Of a DNA stretch of 21,468 nucleotides, positions 14,661 to 21,373 are shown piece after piece; position 1 is the first letter of the stretch; each line of letters begins with the position of its first letter. The stretch is from PALSA-1355 sp031400775 (lineage in GTDB: Bacteria > Planctomycetota > Planctomycetia > Pirellulales > PALSA-1355). The notes beneath the pieces are model-generated. The model searched no databases. It was given only the letters and a program-made list of their open reading frames with translations, and was not told where the DNA came from. A program made the position numbers and the translations under genes. The DNA is taken from the NCBI GenBank assembly GCA_031400775.1, contig JANNQN010000266.1, positions 1-21,468 of the forward strand. Reading direction: 5' to 3'.

Positions 14661-17585
14661 CTAGTTCGGCAGCGGAACCTGGCCGGGACTGGCCAGATAG
14701 CCCACCAGATCGCGCACTTCGTCGGCCGAAAGCGATGGCAGCAATCCGTCGGGCATCATCGAATTGGCCGTCTCTTTCCGCGTCTCGATCTCGCTCTTCG
14801 GCACCACGACCAGCTCGGTGGCGGTTTGCACGTTAATGGCGTTGTCGTCCTCGCTCTTGATGATGCCGCTGAGCACGCGACCGTCGTTGGTCTGGATCAA
14901 GTGCATTTGATAGTCCTTGGCCAGCACGGCACTGGGATCGAGCACATTCGAGAGCACGTAATCCAAGTTGTTGCGTTGCGACCCGGTCAGCTCGGGTCCG
15001 ATCTTGCCGCCGGCGTCGAACAGGGTGTGGCACGCCGCGCAAGTCTTGGCAAACACGGCCCGCCCGCGAGACCGATCGGCCGTTGCCAACACGTCGCCAT
15101 TCAGGCGGTGCTTGTACTCGACGACGAGCGCCGCGCGATCGGCAGCCGTGGGTCGCGCCGCGCCCCAGACCTTGGCCAGCCGCTCGCCGACCTGCGGATT
15201 GACCAGACTTTGCAGTTGTTGCACATGGAAGGCCGACACGTCGCCGCGCGGAATGGCCGCTTTCTCCACGGCGTCCAGCAGCAGAAGGGCCCAGCTCGCG
15301 CGCGACGCCAGGGCGGCGATCGCCTCCTGTCGGGCGGCCAGATCGAAACCAGAATAGTGCGCAAAGATAGCTCGCGGCGTCTCGTCGTCGTTGTATCCGG
15401 CCAAGGCCCTAAGCGCCGCCAGGCGGACCTGCGGATCGGCCAATAGCGACTGCAACAGCCGAGGCAATTCGGCGACCTTCGACTGCGCGAGCGCCGCGAT
15501 TGCCTCGCACCGCACGGCGGGATCGGCCTTGGCGTCGGCCACGATCCGGTTCAAGTCGTCCATGGCTTGCCGATCACCAAAGATCACGGCCAAGAGCATC
15601 GCCTGACGACGGACCGCCGAATTCTTGCTGGCCGCCAATTGTCGACTCAGCTCCGACCAGCCGGCCGGAGCGGCGACTCGGCGGCGGCCGCTCAGCGCCT
15701 GGTGAATGCCAGAGAGAAAATCCTCGCGCATCGCTTGATCGCCCTTACTGACTGCGGCAATCAACGCGACCAGCGCGGCCGGATCGGCCCCTGAGGCCAA
15801 CCGTCGCGCAATGTATTGCCGCACCAGCGGGATCCGGGCATTGGCCGCCAGGCGCAACGATCGGGCCATGTCGGAGGTGACCAGCGGCTCGACGGCATAC
15901 CAGTTCATCAGTGCGAGATTCGTGTCGGCCGTGTCCTCGGCCCTGGCCGTCAACTCGGCGGCGACTGTCCACCGCTCGAACGGCTGCAATCGCTGAAGTC
16001 CCGCGGCCAGCGCCAGCCGCACCCAGGCCGACGGATCGTTCTTGGCCAGGTCCGCCATGCGGGCCAACACGCGCGGCGAGGCTTCGCGATCCTCGAGCTC
16101 CAATTGCACCGCCCAGCCCCGCACGACATCGTGCTGGCTATCCATCAGATTCAACAGCAAAGCTCCGTCGGCCGCCCCGATGGCTCGCAATGCCCACAGC
16201 AATTGCAGCTTGCCGACGTCGGTCGACTCGTCGCGCATCATTTTGGAAAGCGGCCCCGGATCGATCCGCTTCTCGACGGCGCGTTCTTGCAAGATTCGTC
16301 GAGCGTGCCGGCCGATCCATTGATTCTTGTGACGCACGAGCTCCATCAGTTCGAGATTGGTCTTCCCAGCCAGGTCGGTCTGCCAAGGCTTGGTCGCGCC
16401 GTAGGTGACTTTGTAAATCCGGCCGTTGCTGCGATCGACCACTTCGTAGTTATGGCACTCGCCCGTATCGGTCCAATCGCTCACGAACACTCCACCGTCG
16501 GGGCCATACTTGACCGTCATGCCGCGGAACCAGGGATCGCCCGCGTGCAGAAAATCGTCGCCATGCCGGGCCACGTAGCCGGAACCTTGTCGAGCGAGCG
16601 CGTCGCGATTCACGCGGTTGCCGTGTACGTTGCACATGAAAACCTGGTTGCGATACGCATCGGGCCAGTTGTCGCCCAGATAGATCATCGCGCCGACGTG
16701 CGCGTGGCCCCCGCCCTGGACATCGTGGCGATCTCCGCCGCGGGCTTCCTGCCAGGGACCGCCGGCCCAATGGATGTGGTCCGCGCAGCTACCCATCAGC
16801 GAGTACGAGTGAGGATTGAAATCCTGGCCGAACATCCGCTGAAAACGCGCGCCCGGCACGACGTGCCACAGGTGCTGAATCACGCAGTTGGTTATGAACG
16901 TCTGGCCGTACTGGTCGAAATCCAACCCCCAAGGATTCGTCGTGCCATGAGCGACGACTTCGAAGACCTCCCGCGTGGGATGATATCGCCACACGCCGCA
17001 GTTCATCGCCGTGCGCGCGGCGTCGGGGGTTCCCGGCTTGCCCAGGCGCGAGTTCGACAGAATCCCATTGCAGCCATACAGCCAACCGTCGACGCCCCAA
17101 GCCAGCGAGCTGCTGACGTTGTGCCGGGCAGTAATGTCCCAGCCGTCGAGCTTCGCCACGGGCTCGCCATCGGGAATGTCGTCGGAGTTGGCGTCGGGCA
17201 CGAACACCAGGTTCGGAGTGGAGCAAAGCCAGACGCCGCCGAAGCCCCACTCGATGCCCGAGAGATTGCTGCCGTTCTCCAAGAACACCTTGCGCACGTC
17301 GAACCGGCCGTCGCCGTCGCTGTCTTCCAGAATCAGAACGCGATCTTTCTTCTCGTCCTTCCAGCCGGGATACGAATGGTTTTCGACCACCCACAAGCGA
17401 CCGCGATCGTCGAACGTGAAGGCGATCGGCTGCACGACGTCGGGCTCGCCGGCGAAGAGAGTGGCCTGGAATCCCTCAGGCAGCTTGAACCGCCCAGTCG
17501 CCTCAGCAAGCGGCGCCGGCCCATCGTCGGCCGCGGCCGAATTGGCGAGTAGAACCAGCGAAAAAATCAGCCAACCACGAATCAT
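14661..17585 (-). CDS. PVC-type cytochrome: membrane-bound dehydrogenase domain, HEAT repeats, CxxCH heme domain
   Basis: The 974-residue product from the ATG at 17585 has a signal peptide (MIRGWLIFSLVLLANSAAA, cleavage near residue 19). Residues about 30-420 form a propeller of the planctomycete membrane-bound dehydrogenase type (TIGR02604-like): FKLPEGFQATLFAGEPDV, AFTFDDRGRLWVVENHSYPG, AWGVDGWLYGCNG and VFVSDWTDTGECHNYE. Residues about 430-790 look like HEAT-type helical repeats (many A-L-rich pairs). The C-terminal part has the heme site C849-A-A-C-H853 followed by GGKIGPELTGSQRNNLDYV, and M943/M944-P in NSMMPDGLLP is the likely axial ligand (TIGR02603 type). It would carry electrons in the periplasm from an unknown organic substrate. 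The frame opens with a TTG at 17597, but the ATG with GGGG 6 bases upstream is better. The SGNH hydrolase gene precedes it by 98 bases. Confidence 0.92.
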   Translation of the reverse strand: MIRGWLIFSLVLLANSAAADDGPAPLAEATGRFKLPEGFQATLFAGEPDVVQPIAFTFDDRGRLWVVENHSYPGWKDEKKDRVLILEDSDGDGRFDVRKVFLENGSNLSGIEWGFGGVWLCSTPNLVFVPDANSDDIPDGEPVAKLDGWDITARHNVSSSLAWGVDGWLYGCNGILSNSRLGKPGTPDAARTAMNCGVWRYHPTREVFEVVAHGTTNPWGLDFDQYGQTFITNCVIQHLWHVVPGARFQRMFGQDFNPHSYSLMGSCADHIHWAGGPWQEARGGDRHDVQGGGHAHVGAMIYLGDNWPDAYRNQVFMCNVHGNRVNRDALARQGSGYVARHGDDFLHAGDPWFRGMTVKYGPDGGVFVSDWTDTGECHNYEVVDRSNGRIYKVTYGATKPWQTDLAGKTNLELMELVRHKNQWIGRHARRILQERAVEKRIDPGPLSKMMRDESTDVGKLQLLWALRAIGAADGALLLNLMDSQHDVVRGWAVQLELEDREASPRVLARMADLAKNDPSAWVRLALAAGLQRLQPFERWTVAAELTARAEDTADTNLALMNWYAVEPLVTSDMARSLRLAANARIPLVRQYIARRLASGADPAALVALIAAVSKGDQAMREDFLSGIHQALSGRRRVAAPAGWSELSRQLAASKNSAVRRQAMLLAVIFGDRQAMDDLNRIVADAKADPAVRCEAIAALAQSKVAELPRLLQSLLADPQVRLAALRALAGYNDDETPRAIFAHYSGFDLAARQEAIAALASRASWALLLLDAVEKAAIPRGDVSAFHVQQLQSLVNPQVGERLAKVWGAARPTAADRAALVVEYKHRLNGDVLATADRSRGRAVFAKTCAACHTLFDAGGKIGPELTGSQRNNLDYVLSNVLDPSAVLAKDYQMHLIQTNDGRVLSGIIKSEDDNAINVQTATELVVVPKSEIETRKETANSMMPDGLLPSLSADEVRDLVGYLASPGQVPLPN

Positions 17586-17638
17586 ATGCGACCCCAAAGC
17601 CCGAGTATCAGGATGAAAGTTTGTATGGGAGCGGCGAA

Positions 17639-17670
17639 CTTCCGCGTTTGAGAATATGCAACCGCGGAAG
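17639..17670 (-). terminator. Strong hairpin after the SGNH hydrolase gene
   Basis: CTTCCGCG (17639-17646) and CGCGGAAG (17663-17670) form a perfect 8-base inverted repeat, extended inward by TTG/CAA after one mismatch. It begins 14 bases past the stop of the SGNH gene. Only TT follows the stem on the minus strand, so it may be a Rho-independent-like stop, an RNA stabiliser, or both. Confidence 0.45.
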
Positions 17671-17683
17671 CCAAAACTAGTGC

Positions 17684-18868
17684 CTATTGGCGCTCCGCCG
17701 GCGATTGAGCGGCGGGCTCGACCAGCAGGGCCAGAATTACCTGGGCATAAAGGCGATGGCCGAAATCGCTCGGATGATTGACGCCGTTGCCGGTCAGGTC
17801 GACCTCACGTTTGTGCTTGAGCAATTCCTGCCACAGGCTGGTCAAATCGGCCAAGACCACGCCGGGGCCCGTGAGCGAAGCCAGGGCATCCCGATATTTC
17901 GCAAACATCTCGCGCGGCGTATGCACCCAATCGGCATTGCCAAGCATGGTGGCCACGAGGATGACTTCAATGTCGGGGCTGCTCTGGTGGATTTTTTCGA
18001 GCATCGCGGCGATGGTTGAACGGAAGGCCTCGGGATTGCGCCCGCCGACGTCGTTCATTCCATAGGCGATGATCACCAGGTTGGGCTTCGCGGCCAGTAG
18101 CGCGTCCAAGTCCTTGAGCCCCAGCCCGACGCTCCAGCCGCCGATGGCCCGATTCTGCAACTCCACCTCGGTCGCATAGGTGTGGCGGAGCTGCGCGGCC
18201 ACCAGATCGGGATACGGCGGCATCCAAGGCGGCGCCTGGCTATAGCCCGAGGCGTTGTAACCTTGCGAAATGCTGTCGCCGCTGACCGCCAGCGTGAGCT
18301 TCTTGCGCTCGCGCAGTCGGGCCAGTGTTTTCGGAAGCATTTCTCCGGCGAAGGCGGGCGCCGCGGGCCAAGGGGCATGAGCGTGCGTGTAGGTAACCTC
18401 CACCTGCTGATCGTGAAACCAGTGGGCGTTGTCGAAAAGCACGTAACGCGCCGGATCGCCCGTTTTGTGCGGAATGCTGCGCGGCGCGTCCTTCGCGGGA
18501 AACAGCTCGGCTGCGACTAGCCGCGGAATCGGCGACTCGGCGGTCAACACCAATCCCCGTTTATCGCTCGCGACGTTAAAGTCACGCCCGGCCTGGAACG
18601 TGGCCCGACCGTCGGCCCGATGCACCGCCAGAATCTTTTCAACCGGAAACAACAGTTTTCCCAGCACCTCGCCGCCAACGGCATCCTGGACGAACACGAC
18701 ACTCTCGCGATGGACCGTATTCGTTCGCCAGACCGGCTCCAGCAGGTGCAAGTCGGGGAGCATTTTCTCCAACGGCACGCGGGCAGCATCGCCTGGCGCC
18801 GAGGGCGGGTCGGCGCCGAGGGCCGATGCGCAGAACAAGACGGCGATCAACCGCATCGATACTTTCAC
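17684..18868 (-). CDS. Secreted SGNH/GDSL-type hydrolase
   Basis: The 394-residue product has a signal peptide (MRLIAVLFCASALGA). Residues about 20-165 form a beta-rich N-terminal domain, and about 185-385 the SGNH hydrolase domain. Catalytic blocks are visible: GDSIS with nucleophile S199 (block I), G243/G244 in NRAIGGWS (block II), N272 in AYGMND (block III) and H365 in NGVNHPSDFGH (block V). The Asp normally three residues before the His is not in place; the sequence reads N-G-V-N-H. It probably removes acetyl or other ester groups from carbohydrates outside the cytoplasm; the substrate is unknown. The start shown is a GTG at 18868 with GAGG 10 bases upstream; an ATG at 18856, four codons later, starts exactly at the signal peptide and is equally plausible. 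It lies 99 bases downstream of the rluA-type gene. Confidence 0.88.
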   Translation of the reverse strand: MKVSMRLIAVLFCASALGADPPSAPGDAARVPLEKMLPDLHLLEPVWRTNTVHRESVVFVQDAVGGEVLGKLLFPVEKILAVHRADGRATFQAGRDFNVASDKRGLVLTAESPIPRLVAAELFPAKDAPRSIPHKTGDPARYVLFDNAHWFHDQQVEVTYTHAHAPWPAAPAFAGEMLPKTLARLRERKKLTLAVSGDSISQGYNASGYSQAPPWMPPYPDLVAAQLRHTYATEVELQNRAIGGWSVGLGLKDLDALLAAKPNLVIIAYGMNDVGGRNPEAFRSTIAAMLEKIHQSSPDIEVILVATMLGNADWVHTPREMFAKYRDALASLTGPGVVLADLTSLWQELLKHKREVDLTGNGVNHPSDFGHRLYAQVILALLVEPAAQSPAERQ

Positions 18869-18967
18869 TTGCTAGTAACCTCAACAGGATGATCGAGTTC
18901 GCCGCTCCGCCGTCGGCGTTTGCCGGCACGACACGATCCTGAACCAAGGCGGCGCTCGAGTCAAATT

Positions 18968-19588
18968 CTAAAACGGACACGCGGAGTCCCACGCCATGCA
19001 GCGGCGATCGCGCGGATGCTCGAGCGACAAATGTGCGGCATGCAACAGCAGGCGGGGGGACATCGCGCGGGCCTCCTCGTGCGCGTACAGGTTGTCGCCG
19101 AGGATCGGATGCCCTAGCGTCGCCAGGTGCAGCCGGATCTGGTGCGATCGTCCCGTAATGGGACTGATTTCCAGCCGGCTACGATCCGCCGCCCGTTCGA
19201 CAACTCGCCAGAGAGTCTGCGCCGGTCGCCCGTGGAATTGGTCGACCATGTGCCGCGGCGGACGGTCGAAATCTTTGCGCATCGGCAAGTCGATCCTGCC
19301 GGCGGATGCCTTTGGACAGCCAAAGACCACGGCCACGTAGCGCTTTTCCACGGTGCGAACGGCGAACTGCCCGCTCAAGTCGCGCTGCGCTTCAGCGTCG
19401 AGCGCCATGACCATCAGGCCCGAGGTGTCGCGATCCAAGCGATGCACGACCAGCGCCGTGGGAAAGTCGCGTTGGACTCGGGCGCTCAGACAATCTTGCA
19501 GATCCGGCCCACGCCCTGGCACGGCCAGCAGGCCGGTTGGCTTTTCCAGCACGAGCAAGCACTCGTCGCGGTAGACAATGTCGACCAT
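18968..19588 (-). CDS. RluA-family RNA pseudouridine synthase
   Basis: The 206-residue product is a minimal RluA-type enzyme that converts uridine to pseudouridine in rRNA or tRNA in the cytoplasm. The catalytic motif HRLDRDTSGLMV is at residues 49-60, with D52 as the catalytic Asp. Family motifs KPTGLLAVPG (16-25), KRYVAVVFG (80s), ITGRSHQIRLHLATLGHPILGD and LLLHAAHLSLEHP are all present. It has no S4 domain, which fits the short RluA/RluF-like branch with RluA itself about this size. The exact target uridine cannot be told. The ATG at 19588 has no good ribosome site; instead a small hairpin covers that position. The 79-residue gene ends 26 bases upstream, so translational coupling is likely. 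Confidence 0.92.
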   Translation of the reverse strand: MVDIVYRDECLLVLEKPTGLLAVPGRGPDLQDCLSARVQRDFPTALVVHRLDRDTSGLMVMALDAEAQRDLSGQFAVRTVEKRYVAVVFGCPKASAGRIDLPMRKDFDRPPRHMVDQFHGRPAQTLWRVVERAADRSRLEISPITGRSHQIRLHLATLGHPILGDNLYAHEEARAMSPRLLLHAAHLSLEHPRDRRCMAWDSACPF

Positions 19589-19595
19589 GGAAGAT

Positions 19596-19609
19596 GGCGA
19601 TTTATCGCC
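19596..19609 (-). promoter_or_regulatory. Hairpin over the ribosome-binding position of the RluA gene
   Basis: GGCGA (19596-19600) and TCGCC (19605-19609) pair around TTTA, between the stop of the 79-residue gene (19615) and the ATG at 19588. No Shine-Dalgarno sequence is visible between the hairpin and the ATG. Confidence 0.3.
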
Positions 19610-19614
19610 GGGCT

Positions 19615-19854
19615 TTAGCGCGGCGACTTACCCTGCACGGGCAGCCACTCCCACAGACTTTCATAGCTATCGGCCGCGCGCACAGCGGCCAGCAGATCGT
19701 CCCGCGTGCCTTCGGCCGTGCGCCCATCGTGCTGGATCGAGATGGTCCGCTCGCCTGCGGTCACATCCAAATCTTGCAGCTCGCTCTTGCGGCCAAACTT
19801 TTCCACAATGGCCGCCTTGACGGCCGTCGCGGCATAATCGATATCTCGGGCCAT
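19615..19854 (-). CDS. Conserved-looking hypothetical protein, 79 residues
   Basis: I do not recognise a named family. The product is a small cytoplasmic-looking protein with a helix (DIDYAATAVKAAIVEKFGRK, residues 4-23), strands (LQDLDVTAG, RTISIQHDG) and a second helix (TRDDLLAAVRAADSYESLWE), ending in WLPVQGKSPR. This alpha-beta-beta-alpha layout is compact and credible. The start is the ATG at 19854; the same frame is open to 20139, but that extension is Arg/Cys-rich and not protein-like. GAGG 3 bases upstream and GGAAGG 11 bases upstream are the possible ribosome sites; neither is ideal. It directly precedes the RluA-type gene, so the two probably form an operon. A 40-base near-palindrome lies 33-72 bases upstream of its start. 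Confidence 0.65.
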   Translation of the reverse strand: MARDIDYAATAVKAAIVEKFGRKSELQDLDVTAGERTISIQHDGRTAEGTRDDLLAAVRAADSYESLWEWLPVQGKSPR

Positions 19855-19886
19855 AAGCCTCGTACCTTCCTCGTATTGAAACTGCG

Positions 19887-19926
19887 CACGTTTGGTCTCT
19901 GTGCATGATTGCACAGCCAAAACGTG
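19887..19926. promoter_or_regulatory. 40-base near-palindrome upstream of the 79-residue gene
   Basis: The arms are CACG-TTTGG-(tct)-CTGTGCA and TGCACAG-CCAAA-(a)-CGTG around a TGAT centre: 16 base pairs with one 3-base and one 1-base bulge. It could be an operator or an RNA hairpin in the leader of the minus-strand gene that starts at 19854. The rest of 19855-20157 (303 bases) holds no gene that I can support and no clear promoter. Confidence 0.5.
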
Positions 19927-20157
19927 TTCGCGTAAAGCCCACTCGAGCTCGATCGGCGCCGCGGTACGCGAAGCGAACGCGCCCCCACTTGCCGATTTCG
20001 GTCGCCGCTCGTCGCGCGACAAAAAGCGCATTGAGCACGATCCACACAGCGCGCGGCGGATTGCGAAGTTTCCTTCACCACGCCGCGATCGGAGCCACCG
20101 AGTTTGCGCGGATTGCCTTGAAAGCAAAACGCAATACATCGAGCGAGCGGCTGCCGA

Positions 20158-20559
20158 TCAGGAACAAATCTCCAGCGGCGCGGACTCGGCATCGGCGCCG
20201 TCCGTGCCAGCTTCCAGCTTGCCCAGGTAAGCAAGCTGTCTTGGCTGTAACCGGGCACGTTCACGCTGGCCCGCCTCGGTCACGCCATCCGCAATTAATT
20301 CTAGCAGGAGATCGACCGGCAAGCGGTCTTTATCTTCCTGACTGAGGCAGATTTTTCCCGTGATGGCGAGATGCGCCAAATGCAGGGGCTGCAATCGGGC
20401 CCGATCGCGGTCGTCGAGCTCGAGCTTGTTTGTGATGGCCAGCACGAACAGATAATCGGGCGTCAGCCGCTCCCGCTCCGCAGGATCCAAGCGGATTTCA
20501 TCCTGCACGACCATCCGATAAAGTTGATTTGCAGAGGCGCTCGCTCGCTCAATGTCCAT
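20158..20559 (-). CDS. Hypothetical protein of four 24-residue repeats
   Basis: The 133-residue product is unrecognised but highly regular. Residues 21-116 are four consecutive units of exactly 24 residues (21-44, 45-68, 69-92, 93-116). Position 12 is Leu and position 11 Arg in all four, position 14 is Pro in three, and positions 17 and 20 are Leu in all. Typical unit cores are AERERLTPDYLFVLAI, RDRARLQPLHLAHLAI and QRERARLQPRQLAYL. Residues 13-20 look like the second half of a fifth unit. The pattern suggests two short helices per unit and an alpha solenoid, which usually means a binding or scaffold role; no catalytic motif is seen. There is no signal peptide. GGAGGG and AAGGG before the ATG at 20559 support the start. 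The tail (117-133) is acidic and probably disordered. It stands apart from its neighbours, with 303 and 395 gene-free bases on either side. Confidence 0.75.
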   Translation of the reverse strand: MDIERASASANQLYRMVVQDEIRLDPAERERLTPDYLFVLAITNKLELDDRDRARLQPLHLAHLAITGKICLSQEDKDRLPVDLLLELIADGVTEAGQRERARLQPRQLAYLGKLEAGTDGADAESAPLEICS

Positions 20560-20722
20560 GGCCCTTCCCTCCGTGATTGCTCAATTTTCGACCACGCTGG
20601 AGCTTCGCGACGCACATATCTTGCGTAGAACGAGCCCATCGGAGCCTAGAACCTACCGTTACCTGGCTACGACGGCCATACCGCAAATCTCCTGCCAACG
20701 CGTATCACTTGTCGCTGCTTAT

Positions 20723-20766
20723 GCCCGCCGACCCGGCAAAACGGCGGGCGAATGGGTCGTTTTGCC
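20723..20766. repeat. Overlapping inverted repeats with pseudoknot topology
   Basis: Stem 1 is GCCCGCCG (20723-20730) with CGGCGGGC (20742-20749), 8 perfect pairs. Stem 2 is GGCAAAACG (20735-20743) with CGTTTTGCC (20758-20766), 9 perfect pairs. They share two bases; using only GGCAAAA and TTTTGCC, both can form together as an H-type pseudoknot. GACCC (20730-20734) can also pair with GGGTC (20754-20758). Confidence 0.45.
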
Positions 20767-20787
20767 AGGAATACTTGTTTGTCCTTT

Positions 20788-20851
20788 GTGCCCGCTTGCG
20801 CATCACCTGGGCCGAAAGGCCACGAAAACGGGCACTAAGCGACGGCAGGTG
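20788..20851. repeat. Long-range inverted repeat enclosing a GAAA-capped stem
   Basis: GTGCCCG (20788-20794) pairs with CGGGCAC (20829-20835). Inside it, GGCC-GAAA-GGCC (20810-20821) forms a stem with a GNRA tetraloop. CACCTG (20804-20809) can pair instead with CAGGTG (20846-20851), which would be an alternative fold. Confidence 0.4.
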
Positions 20852-20954
20852 CCCCCAGATTCTTACCAGCAGACGGGACGGAAACCTGCTAAACTAAAGG
20901 CCTTTGGTCCAACCGCGAATCCCGTCGAGCTGCCCCGTGCCGGAGAGCAAACCT

Positions 20955-21143
20955 ATGAAGCCGTGCAAGTCATGCCGTTTAGAGATGGATCGCGGAGCCG
21001 CCACGCAGTCGGTCCACAATCTCGAGAAGTTGCTTAAAGTTCACGGCTTCGCTGCCAAGATGATCCACGACGTGGCCGTTTCGCTGGGCCCCTTGTGCGA
21101 GAAGTGCCTGAAAAGCTGGGCAAAAGAACTGCGTTCCAACTAG
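20955..21143 (+). CDS. Hypothetical 62-residue protein with two CxxC motifs
   Basis: The product has CKSC at residues 4-7 and CEKC at 48-51, a spacing that fits one zinc site holding the two ends of the protein together (a ribbon-like knuckle pair). Between them is a helical segment (VHNLEKLLKVHGFAAKMIHD, 20-39) and a short SLGPLCEKC turn; the end SWAKELRSN is helical. No named family is recognised. Zinc binding is inferred from the Cys pairs; protein or nucleic acid binding would be usual for such folds. The start is the ATG at 20955 with GGAGAG about 7 bases upstream; the same frame is open to 20904, but that part is not protein-like. The next small gene starts 32 bases after the stop on the same strand. 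Confidence 0.65.
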   Translation: MKPCKSCRLEMDRGAATQSVHNLEKLLKVHGFAAKMIHDVAVSLGPLCEKCLKSWAKELRSN

Positions 21144-21175
21144 CGTCACCAAGGTCAACACCAGGCGGCCGAACG

Positions 21176-21373
21176 ATGGTCAAAATCCAAATTGAAATCT
21201 TGGGCGAGATCTTGCAAGTGCGCGATCGAAGCTCAGGCGCCACCGCGCAGCTCTATCCGGGCCAGGTTTTTCGCACCCAGGACGTGCCGCTCAGCTACGA
21301 CGAATTGCGCGGGATGGGAAACGGCACCCACCTGCTGAAGTCGAAAAAGGCAGCGCCCCCGACCGAAGAATAG
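21176..21373 (+). CDS. Hypothetical 65-residue protein
   Basis: I do not recognise this product. From the ATG at 21176 it reads as a small beta-rich protein (MVKIQIEILGEILQVRD, then a SGATAQLYPGQVF turn and strand), followed by LSYDELRGMGNGTHLLKS and a Lys/Pro/Glu tail. It has no signal peptide, membrane segment or cysteine. The ribosome site is weak (AGGCGG about 9 bases upstream). The frame is open back to 21095, but that part overlaps the previous gene in another frame. The close spacing to the CxxC gene suggests cotranscription. The 95 bases after it, to the window end, hold only a weak inverted repeat (ACGTTC 21416-21421 with GAACGT 21437-21442). Confidence 0.55.
   Translation: MVKIQIEILGEILQVRDRSSGATAQLYPGQVFRTQDVPLSYDELRGMGNGTHLLKSKKAAPPTEE

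Larger units (their letters stand above)
20560..20954. other. 395-base gene-free region with several inverted repeats
   Basis: This lies between two divergent genes. Open frames crossing it do not look like protein. It contains overlapping inverted repeats at 20723-20766, a second set at 20788-20851 including a GAAA-capped stem, a 10-base palindrome AAAGGCCTTT at 20896-20905, and a possible -10 box TAAACT at 20890-20895 facing the plus-strand gene at 20955. Bases 20560-20722 show nothing notable apart from the ribosome site of the minus-strand gene. Confidence 0.5.

Noticed and set aside
15816..17552. Plus-strand open frame of 578 codons opposite the PVC cytochrome gene
   Set aside because: It is a shadow of a gene with a signal peptide, propeller and CxxCH; no recognisable motif or ribosome site of its own.
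20140..20264. Upstream frames in the 303-base gap before the 79-residue gene
   Set aside because: Arg/Ser/Cys-rich translations with no ribosome site; one overlaps the end of the repeat-protein gene. Treated as noncoding.
20552..21037. Plus-strand open frames across the gene-free region
   Set aside because: Translations are not protein-like, and one overlaps the CxxC gene in a different frame. The region is better explained by inverted repeats.
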